The position numbers were made by a program, and so were the translations under genes. The notes beneath the pieces were generated by a model. It had not been told where the DNA came from. It saw only the letters and a program-made list of their open reading frames with translations, and did not search any database. From Alphaproteobacteria bacterium (GTDB taxonomy: Bacteria; Pseudomonadota; Alphaproteobacteria; UBA6615), in the NCBI GenBank assembly GCA_011087645.1, contig JAALLF010000020.1:1-56603 (forward strand): a stretch of DNA of 56,603 nt, read 5' to 3'. Positions 49,854-56,603 of this stretch are shown one piece after another. Position 1 is the first letter of the stretch. Each line of letters begins with the position of its first letter.

Positions 49854-50131
49854 TACGGTGAAACGGTTCACGATCTACGCCTAAATACGGCCTTGCTCCT
49901 CTTTGTGATTTCAGCTTAGGCTCGTGATGTCTGCGGCGGAAATGTCAATTCACGTTCCGATGGGGCGACTGTTTGGGCTAGGGATCCATTCAGGAGTTGA
50001 TCCGACCGGCGACGGCAAATTGTGGGGGGTACTGGGGCACATTCAATCGAAACCGGCACGCATTGCGTTCAGCGCAGATGCGTAACGCCTAACGGTGAGC
50101 TCCTTTCTGTTCAATTCAGGAGGTAACAGAC

Positions 50132-51538
50132 ATGGCTGTAGAATCATCTATCGGGACACCGGATCAACTCCGGGACCCGAATTTCACACCGCCGCTCTTA
50201 AAGGCGGTTCCGCTGGGCATTCAGCATGTGCTGGCGATGTTCGTGTCGAACGTAACGCCCGCCATCATCATTGCTGGCGCGGCCGGATTCGGCTTCGGTT
50301 CCAACTCGCCTGATTTCCCATCGCTGATCTACATGATCCAGATGTCGATGTTCTTCGCCGGCGTCGCGACCCTCATTCAGACCATCGGCTTGGGTCCTGT
50401 TGGCGCCAGGTTGCCTATTGTTCAAGGTACTAGCTTCGCGTTCATTCCGATTATGATTCCGCTGGTGGCCGGTAAGGGTGTTGAGGCGTTGCCGGTCCTG
50501 TTTGGCGGCGTGTTGATCGGCGGCCTGTTCCACGCATTCCTCGGCACCTTCATCGGCAAAATACGTTTTGCTCTGCCGCCGCTGGTGACAGGTCTGGTCG
50601 TGTTGATGATCGGTCTCGCGCTTGTGCGGGTCGGCATCCAGTACTCAGCCGGTGGTGTGCCGAACATCGGCAAACCCGAATATGGCAGTTTGCTAAATTG
50701 GGCGGTGGCGTTGAGCGTCATCGTCGTAACGCTGGGACTGAAGTTTTTTGCCCGCGGCATGTGGTCCGTGGCGGCCGTTCTTATCGGCCTTATTGTGGGT
50801 TACTTATTCGCTCTGGCTGCTGGCATGGTCAGTTTTGAAAATATTGGCAGAGCCGCACCGTTCGCCATACCTGATCCCTTCCACTTCGGCTTTGAATTCA
50901 GCATCGCCGCCGTGGTTGGCTTCTGTCTCATGGCCTTTGTCTCGGCGATCGAGACGGTCGGCGATGTCTCAGGCATCACCAAGGGCGGTGCTGGCCGAGA
51001 AGCGACCGATAAGGAAATCGCCGGTGCGACCTATGCCGATGGTTTTGGCACCGCGGTTGCCGGTATTTTCGGAGGCTTGCCCAATACCTCTTTCAGCCAG
51101 AATGTCGGTCTGGTCGCGATGACCGGCGTAATGAGCCGGCATGTGGTCACCTTCGGGGCGATTTTCCTGATCATTGCCGGCCTCATACCGAAAGTTGGCG
51201 CGGCAATTTCGACCATCCCCATCGAGGTGCTGGGCGGTGGAGTCGTTGTCATGTTCGGCATGGTTTGCGCTGCCGGCATGTCGATGTTGGCCGATGTCGA
51301 GTGGAACCGGCGTAATATGGTGATTTTCGCTGTGTCACTATCCATCGGCCTTGGCCTGCAGCTCGAATCCGGGTCCTTGCAGTATGTGCCGGAGACCCTG
51401 CGGGTTCTGCTCGCCTCAGGCCTGTTGCCGGCGGCCTTCATCGCCATCATCTTGAACCTGGTGCTGCCGCAAGAGCTCGCAGCCGAGGCGACCGACGACG
51501 CCTCTGGCGGGCACGGCGGACAGGCGCAAGACGACTAG
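50132..51538 (+). CDS. NCS2 nucleobase permease (uracil-xanthine type)
   Basis: 468 residues, about 12-14 membrane helices. Uptake of uracil, xanthine, urate or another purine by proton symport. The NCS2 signature region is NTSFSQNVGLVAMTGVMSRHV (the QN pair), preceded by SAIETVGDVSGIT. AGGAGGTAAC is an unusually complete ribosome site. A CTCCT at 50100-50104 can pair with AGGAG at 50118-50122, but the stem is weak, and I see no purine riboswitch. A strong terminator follows. Which base is carried cannot be told from sequence. Confidence 0.92.
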   Translation: MAVESSIGTPDQLRDPNFTPPLLKAVPLGIQHVLAMFVSNVTPAIIIAGAAGFGFGSNSPDFPSLIYMIQMSMFFAGVATLIQTIGLGPVGARLPIVQGTSFAFIPIMIPLVAGKGVEALPVLFGGVLIGGLFHAFLGTFIGKIRFALPPLVTGLVVLMIGLALVRVGIQYSAGGVPNIGKPEYGSLLNWAVALSVIVVTLGLKFFARGMWSVAAVLIGLIVGYLFALAAGMVSFENIGRAAPFAIPDPFHFGFEFSIAAVVGFCLMAFVSAIETVGDVSGITKGGAGREATDKEIAGATYADGFGTAVAGIFGGLPNTSFSQNVGLVAMTGVMSRHVVTFGAIFLIIAGLIPKVGAAISTIPIEVLGGGVVVMFGMVCAAGMSMLADVEWNRRNMVIFAVSLSIGLGLQLESGSLQYVPETLRVLLASGLLPAAFIAIILNLVLPQELAAEATDDASGGHGGQAQDD

Positions 51539-51561
51539 CGCTGCTACCATTCGCGTACGAG

Positions 51562-51591
51562 AAAGCCCCCGCCGTGCGCGGGGGCTTTTTT
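51562..51591 (+). terminator. Rho-independent terminator after the NCS2 permease
   Basis: Stem AAAGCCCCCGC/GCGGGGGCTTT (11 pairs) with a 5-base CGTGC loop, ending in a run of T. Clear intrinsic terminator for the plus strand. Confidence 0.93.
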
Positions 51592-51710
51592 GTGATCTCT
51601 AGGGTCTATCGGCGGCAGCCCGAAATTTGCTTCCTACAGAACGGCCGACGGAATTTTCGCCGATCATCAGTTTTGCGGTTCAATGTATGAACCACTGCGA
51701 CAGCAAGGCG

Positions 51711-53537
51711 TCAGGCAAGCGCGGCGCGATCGAGTTCGTGTCGGGCGGCCGGTTCAATGTCGGGCAACCACACGGTGAAGCAGGATCCGGCTTCCGGCTT
51801 GCTTTCGACCGTAATGCGACCGCCCATCATGTCCACAAAGCGTTGGCTAATCGCCAGCCCGAGCCCCGTACCGCCGAACCGCTGAGATATCGAACTGTCG
51901 GCTTGTACAAATGGTTGGAACAGATCGTTCACTTGTTGAGTGTTCATCCCGATACCGGTATCTCGAACCATGAAGCGAACCCAACCATCACCGTTGCGCT
52001 CGACGAATAGGTCGATATCGCCATTCTCCGTAAACTTGGCGGCGTTGCTCAACAGGTTCAGCATGACTTGGCGTAGACGCTGTTCGTCGCACTCGATTAT
52101 GCCGATATTCTCCGGCACCGAAATTTTGAACCGGTTGCCGTTCGATTCCATCAGAGGCGCCGCCGTGTTTTCGATTTCCGCCACCGAGTCCGCCAAATTT
52201 ACTGGATCGAAGTTCAGTTCAAATTTACCAGCCTCGATTTTAGAGATATCCAAAATATCGTTTATGAGCCCGAGCAAGTGGCGGCCAGAACGGTGTACTT
52301 TACGCAAGTCGTCAGTGCGCTCCTTAGCGCCCTCGAGTTCGGCATCTTCGAGCATTATCTCGCTATAGCCGAGGATGGCGTTTAGCGGTGTTCGCAGTTC
52401 GTGGCTCATATTGGCCAAGAACGCCGATTTTGCCCGGCTGGCCGCCTCCGCCTGTTGTCTGGCGGCATCCAATTCTGCGGTGCGTTCCTCGACCCGGCGT
52501 TCCAGCAGGGAGTGGCTTTCGAATAGTTTGCGTTCGGCTGTTATGGCCTCATCGCGCGAGCTGATAATCTCATTGGTTCCCCGTTTTAAGGCCGACGTGG
52601 CGTAACGCACTAGAAGAATAATGCCCAAAACGATTAAAACGATTGGCGGGACGATGAACAACAGGCTCGATTCACTCGGCCAATCCGGGTGCCAGGCCAG
52701 GTAGATAAGGTCAGAGCCCGACGGCGATTGTAACGGCAGGACCAGTTCGCGACGATGGAACGATTCGCCACTATTGAGATGAAGCTCGGGAAGCAGGAAG
52801 CTCTTGGAGATGCGATCGATGAACTTCTCGTTGATCGGCCGATACAGTAATAGGACCGACCCTTCGTACAGTACCGTATCAAAATCCGGCTTGCTTTCTT
52901 CACTGTGCGGTTGAATCACATTGCCGGCGATCATGAATATCGAGCTGTCGATTTCGACGAATGCGGTTTTGCCTTCGGAACGGCCGGTATATTCCGCGCG
53001 TACCGCGTTGAGGAATTCTCGAATTTCGGGGCTGGCCAGGGAAATCAGCCCTAATTGCGTTTGATCTTCGAACCCCCGGTACATCGAAACTTGGTCGCGC
53101 GCGTTGTATACGGCGGCAATCGAGACGCCGGATTCGTCAAATAAATCGTGTCGGACGTTCTCCTCCCACCAGAGCGTACTCGGCGAGAGAACGATATTCT
53201 CGTAAATATCGTCGCCGACGGAATAGTCATGCAGGATGTGCAATATCGATCGTTGATCCGTTGCGATGGCGGCGTTGGCCAGGCTGAGATTGTCAGTGCG
53301 GGTGATGTCGTCCTGGCGGACAGCCGACCAGATTGTTAGGCCAACTGCGAGGCACACAGCCAGCGCGATCGCGAATACGAGCGAATTAATGCGACTGTAG
53401 ATCTGCGTATGCGTATCGGTCGGATTGCGGTTGTCAATCCGGTCTAGGTTGCTGATGTTATGCCGCTGTTTCGGCTTATTAGGTTGGTGATCTTCCACGC
53501 TGGCCGTCCCCCGAACGTACTCGGCTGAAAACTGCAC
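51711..53537 (-). CDS. Membrane sensor histidine kinase (CHASE4-like)
   Basis: 608 residues: N-terminal helix (about 53-72), a large periplasmic sensor part (about 75-290, CHASE4-like by layout with DIYENIVLSPSTLWWEENV), a second helix (LLFIVPPIVLIVLGIILLV), a coiled coil (SLLERRVEERTAELDAARQQAEAASRAK), then HisKA with FLANMSHELRTPLN (phospho-His about 379) and a HATPase with the N box NLLSNAAKF, DTGIGM and GGTGLGLAIS. No receiver or regulator gene is adjacent, so this is an orphan kinase. It is divergent from the hybrid kinase gene. Confidence 0.92.
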   Translation of the reverse strand: MQFSAEYVRGTASVEDHQPNKPKQRHNISNLDRIDNRNPTDTHTQIYSRINSLVFAIALAVCLAVGLTIWSAVRQDDITRTDNLSLANAAIATDQRSILHILHDYSVGDDIYENIVLSPSTLWWEENVRHDLFDESGVSIAAVYNARDQVSMYRGFEDQTQLGLISLASPEIREFLNAVRAEYTGRSEGKTAFVEIDSSIFMIAGNVIQPHSEESKPDFDTVLYEGSVLLLYRPINEKFIDRISKSFLLPELHLNSGESFHRRELVLPLQSPSGSDLIYLAWHPDWPSESSLLFIVPPIVLIVLGIILLVRYATSALKRGTNEIISSRDEAITAERKLFESHSLLERRVEERTAELDAARQQAEAASRAKSAFLANMSHELRTPLNAILGYSEIMLEDAELEGAKERTDDLRKVHRSGRHLLGLINDILDISKIEAGKFELNFDPVNLADSVAEIENTAAPLMESNGNRFKISVPENIGIIECDEQRLRQVMLNLLSNAAKFTENGDIDLFVERNGDGWVRFMVRDTGIGMNTQQVNDLFQPFVQADSSISQRFGGTGLGLAISQRFVDMMGGRITVESKPEAGSCFTVWLPDIEPAARHELDRAALA

Positions 53538-53801
53538 AAACGAGGTTAAGAATTGATAAACGGATGTTTGCAGTCTTGGCGTGCGGCTGGACAGCTGAGA
53601 GCCTTCTATATCACGAAAATATTGAGGTTTTTGGTCGTCGGCATGGCCGAGTAGGGCACCCGTACAGTCACCGTACTTAAACCTATATTAATTCCGACAA
53701 TTTACCTTTTATTCCATTCTCACGTGCATTGACCTGTATGCGCAGTGTTGGCGGATCGGCGATCTGTCGCGTCGCAATTATCGGTTAGCAAGTTTAGCCA
53801 C

Positions 53802-53821
53802 GAGGGGCCCGCGGGCCCCTC
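53802..53821 (+). repeat. 20-bp perfect palindrome upstream of the hybrid kinase
   Basis: GAGGGGCCCGCGGGCCCCTC is perfectly self-complementary and is followed by TCTTTG; it ends 23 bases before the ATG at 53844. It lies in the 306-base gap between the divergent kinase genes, in which I see no other gene. A hairpin in the leader of the hybrid kinase mRNA is likely; it could attenuate transcription or block ribosomes. No U-run long enough for a normal terminator. Confidence 0.75.
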
Positions 53822-53843
53822 TCTTTGCGGAAAGGTGTCCTCC

Positions 53844-56183
53844 ATGGCAGAGCGCGTTACGTCCGGCTGGTTAGGCCTGGCAACGATGATCGGCCTTACG
53901 ATCGCAGGGCTCGCGCTTGCTGGTTTCCTGGTTTTGCAGTCGACATCGGATCGCATCATTGCCGGCCATGCCGAAGAGACGGCGCTGGCCTGGGCTGAGT
54001 ATGTTGGTTCTGAGCTTGGTACGATCGAAGCGGCCGCCGCCGGGAAACCGCTTTCCGCCGAACAGCGCGAATTTCTTCAAGGTGTGACCCGGTTCGGTCC
54101 GGTATTCCGCTTCAAGCTCTTCGACGGCGACGGCCGCTTGATTATCGTGTCGGATGATTTGGACATTGGCGGCGCGATAGCAGAGCGCAACGATGACCAC
54201 AACGCGAAGGCTCGTTCCGTTGTGGCGACGGGAAACCCCGTGACCGGGGTCAAAAGTGGTGTCGACAAGCCCGATCGGCCTGACGTGTACGCCGAAAGCT
54301 ACGTCCCCGTTTTGAACTTTGGTAAGGTTGTCGCTGTCACCGAAGTCTATGTGGATCAGACCTTGCAGGCGGCGGCGACCCGCAACGACTTCATTCTGTT
54401 CGGATCGATCATTGCCGGGTTTACTCTACTGGCGCTGGTTCTGCCCTTTGTTGGGTTATTTAGTTTGACTCAGAAGATGCGCCGGCAGAATAAGATCTTG
54501 AGCGAGGAGAAGGAGAGGGCGCTGGCGGCGGAGCGGGCCAAGTCCGAATTCCTTGCCAATATGAGCCACGAGATTCGCACACCGCTCAACGGCGTACTCG
54601 GCATGGCGAGCCTGATTCTCGACACCGATCCCGACGAGACACAACGCCAATACACCGAGACCATCATTCAGTCGGGCGAATCGCTCCTGACTATCCTGAA
54701 CGACATACTCGACTTTTCGAAGATCGAACAGAACAAGTTGGAGCTTGAGGAAAGCGAGTTCGAACTGGTTTCTCTGCTCGACAATACTGCCGCGCTGCTG
54801 GCGCCCCAGGCCCATAGTAAGGGTTTGGAGATACCGACCTATGTTGCACCAGACATCCCCCGCCGGCTCCACGGCGACGAAGGACGCATTCGCCAGATCC
54901 TTCTCAATCTTGTCAGCAACGCCATTAAGTTTACCGAAACCGGTGCCGTCACTGTATCGGTTTCCGCACTTCCCCCGGGAGATCGGTCTAACTCCATTAA
55001 GTTGCGGTTCGAAGTTGCCGATACCGGTATTGGGGTCCCCCCCGATATGCGGTCGCGGATTTTCGAGCAATTCACTCAGGTCGACCAATCAACGACCCGG
55101 CAATTCGGTGGCACCGGTCTTGGCCTGGCCATTTGTAAGCGTCTGGTGTCCCTGATGGACGGCGATATCGGCGTGGAACCTCGACCGCAAGGAGGCAGCT
55201 TGTTCTGGTTCACTTTGTGCCTCGAACGCGGCTCGGCCAGCGAAAGTTGGTCGGTGGCTGCTGGGGGCGCCTTGCGCCATCGCAAGATTCTGGTGGTCGA
55301 CGATAATTCCATAAATCGCACAATATTCGAAAAGCAGCTCGATGGCTTAGGCGTTCGGGTCGCTGTAGCTGGGAGCGCTGAGGCCGCAATCGTGAAACTC
55401 CAGGCGGCGGCGGAAGAAGGCGCGTCGTTTGACGCCGCGATCATCGATCATTTGATGCCTGGGACCGACGGTGTGGAGCTTGCCGCGACCATCCGCGAAG
55501 CGCCGTGGGGTAGGGGATTGCGGCTTGTCCTGTCCTCGTCGGCCAGTCTCATCAATACCGATAGTGGCGCCCGGCAACACGGATTCGATAAGGCGCTACC
55601 GAAACCGCTACGTCCCGGCGCGCTGATCAGATGCGTTACCGGGCTTTTCGTGGATCCGCCGCAAGAGGTGGTACCGGCCGCGACGCCGCGTGCGGCGGAA
55701 CCGGTTGATAGTGTCGTCGCTCAGAAGCGTATCCTGTTGGCCGAAGATAACCAGGTCAACCAGATGCTGACGACGGCGGTGGTGACCGCCGCTGGCTACG
55801 ATATTAATGTCGTCGCCAATGGTATCGAGGCCGTCGAGGCGCTGCGAACCCGCCCCTATAGTCTGGTGTTGATGGATATTCAGATGCCCGAAATGGACGG
55901 TATCGACGCGACACGCCTAATTCGCCAACTCTCCAACGAAAACGCGACCATCCCGATCATCGGCGTGACGGCGTATGCCATGAAGGGCGATCAGGAGCGG
56001 TTCATGCAGGCGGGCATGAACGATTATATGAGCAAACCCATCGATACGAAGATGTTGGCCAAGCGAATCGCCTTTTGGATGGGCGATGATGAGCTTGCTG
56101 CGACCGAAGGGGACTTAACAGCTTCATCGGACGGCCCTGAAGAAGCGCTACAACCCACCCGTCGTATCGAAGAGGCCGGCTAG
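53844..56183 (+). CDS. Hybrid sensor histidine kinase with two receiver domains
   Basis: 779 residues from the ATG at 53844; the open frame from 53745 would translate the palindrome and is less likely. Two membrane helices (about 12-33 and 180-205) flank a periplasmic sensor. HisKA with FLANMSHEIRTPLN (H242), HATPase (NLVSNAIKF, DTGIGV, GGTGLGLAIC), then REC1 (VVDDNSINR, D535, LPKPLRP) and REC2 (LAEDNQVNQ, D678, MSKPID). There is no HPt domain, so a separate phosphotransfer protein is needed. A short acidic tail follows. Confidence 0.94.
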   Translation: MAERVTSGWLGLATMIGLTIAGLALAGFLVLQSTSDRIIAGHAEETALAWAEYVGSELGTIEAAAAGKPLSAEQREFLQGVTRFGPVFRFKLFDGDGRLIIVSDDLDIGGAIAERNDDHNAKARSVVATGNPVTGVKSGVDKPDRPDVYAESYVPVLNFGKVVAVTEVYVDQTLQAAATRNDFILFGSIIAGFTLLALVLPFVGLFSLTQKMRRQNKILSEEKERALAAERAKSEFLANMSHEIRTPLNGVLGMASLILDTDPDETQRQYTETIIQSGESLLTILNDILDFSKIEQNKLELEESEFELVSLLDNTAALLAPQAHSKGLEIPTYVAPDIPRRLHGDEGRIRQILLNLVSNAIKFTETGAVTVSVSALPPGDRSNSIKLRFEVADTGIGVPPDMRSRIFEQFTQVDQSTTRQFGGTGLGLAICKRLVSLMDGDIGVEPRPQGGSLFWFTLCLERGSASESWSVAAGGALRHRKILVVDDNSINRTIFEKQLDGLGVRVAVAGSAEAAIVKLQAAAEEGASFDAAIIDHLMPGTDGVELAATIREAPWGRGLRLVLSSSASLINTDSGARQHGFDKALPKPLRPGALIRCVTGLFVDPPQEVVPAATPRAAEPVDSVVAQKRILLAEDNQVNQMLTTAVVTAAGYDINVVANGIEAVEALRTRPYSLVLMDIQMPEMDGIDATRLIRQLSNENATIPIIGVTAYAMKGDQERFMQAGMNDYMSKPIDTKMLAKRIAFWMGDDELAATEGDLTASSDGPEEALQPTRRIEEAG

Positions 56184-56240
56184 GTGCAGCTGACAGGTCT
56201 GGGTCTGGAGCCGTTGCCGAAAGTCCGCTAACCTCGGCGC

Positions 56241-56548
56241 ATGGCGTCGCCGCTCTCCGATCGAACCTATCGTCGACTTTTCACGGCGCAAGTGATTGCC
56301 CTTGCAGGCACCGGGCTGTCGACCGTCGCGCTCGCGCTATTGGCGTTCGAATTGGCCGGTGGCGATGCCGGTATCGTCCTGGGCACCGCGCTAGCCCTCA
56401 AGATGGTGGCTTATGTGGGCATCGCGCCGATCGTCGGTGGGTTTGCCCATAAACTGCCGCGCCGGCAATTACTGATCGCGCTCGATGTTGCCCGTGCCGT
56501 TTCAGTGGCCTTCTTGCCCTTCGTCACCGAGGTTTGGCAGATATATCT
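56241..56548 (+). CDS. MFS transporter, N-terminal part (3' truncated)
   Basis: About 102 native residues of a major facilitator. Helices TAQVIALAGTGLSTVALALLAFEL and AGIVLGTALALKMVAYVGIAPIVGG are followed by HKLPRRQLLIALDVARAV, the usual loop 2-3 of this family. The frame then runs into the 53-bp repeat and stops after 18 foreign residues. Whether it is disrupted in the genome or only by the assembly edge cannot be decided here. Confidence 0.8.
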
Positions 56549-56601
56549 GGGTGATCTCAACTGGTCGACGCAACACTTTATCTTGGAAGCAAAGATGGAG
56601 T
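56549..56601. repeat. Right copy of 53-bp terminal inverted repeat
   Basis: Exact reverse complement of bases 1-53, with only 2 further bases after it. It begins abruptly inside the MFS gene (GGGTGATCTC). See the left copy for interpretation. Confidence 0.9.
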
Positions 56602-56603
56602 GA

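Noticed and set aside
49835..50131. Purine riboswitch upstream of the NCS2 permease
   Set aside because: No conserved three-way-junction core or terminator/antiterminator pair could be made out; only a weak CTCCT/AGGAG pairing.

Overview
The window is GC-rich with dense, short-gapped genes. It most resembles a chromosomal piece of an uncultured alphaproteobacterium, probably Rhodospirillales-like. The best evidence is the block at 14.6-24.3 kb: a small RidA-coupled ORF, dcd, murA, a DUF2948 gene, hisG (short form), hisD, a UPF0262 gene, a low-molecular-weight phosphatase, infA, maf, an RNase E/G gene, yacG and tRNA-Phe. That order is typical of Alphaproteobacteria. TRAP transporters, TetR and MarR regulators and many CoA, FAH and SMP-30 family enzymes point to an organism living on diverse organic acids.

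Layout. 1-53 and 56549-56601 are a perfect 53-bp inverted repeat at the two ends. It cuts a response regulator (left) and an MFS transporter (right), so it is probably the end of a multicopy insertion sequence or an assembly effect. 0.6-5.6 kb (minus): a TRAP transporter, a cyclase-family metal hydrolase and a TetR regulator. 5.7-12.9 kb: accessory catabolism (esterase, alpha/beta hydrolase, D-tartrate dehydratase-like enolase-superfamily enzyme, acyl-CoA synthetase, amidohydrolase, FAH-family hydrolase), then tRNA-Thr. 13.1-24.3 kb: TerB-like protein, adenine deaminase, RidA and the housekeeping block, interrupted by an oppositely oriented enoyl-CoA hydratase with an intergenic repeat.

24.4-33.5 kb (minus) is the most interesting region. 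It is a probable operon of a second TRAP transporter, a cupin, two SMP-30 proteins, an AhpD-like protein, a two-part ThDP-dependent enzyme and a tandem-duplicated cupin. The AhpD-like gene looks broken by an in-frame TGA, but that TGA sits at the second position of a CxxC motif (C-A-H-TGA). A good bacterial SECIS hairpin with a GGUC loop lies just downstream. I therefore read it as a selenoprotein (CxxU), which implies that this organism makes selenocysteine. The next gene, the ThDP enzyme, has an in-frame TAG at its first domain boundary, followed by a plausible GTG restart.

33.7-38.5 kb (minus): nuclease, membrane protein, TPM-domain protein, LemA, DUF2089 regulator with two palindromic operator candidates, MarR-like regulator and EF-hand protein. 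38.6-51.6 kb: mixed redox and catabolic genes (quinone oxidoreductases, SDRs, luciferase-like monooxygenase, GST, FAH, class II aldolase, OsmC, hydroxypyruvate isomerase-like), an MscS channel, an NCS2 nucleobase permease with a clear terminator, and two copies of a compound palindromic repeat. 51.7-56.2 kb: two divergent sensor kinases, one a hybrid with two receivers, then the truncated MFS gene.

Assignments rest on reading motifs and family resemblance by eye. No database search was possible.
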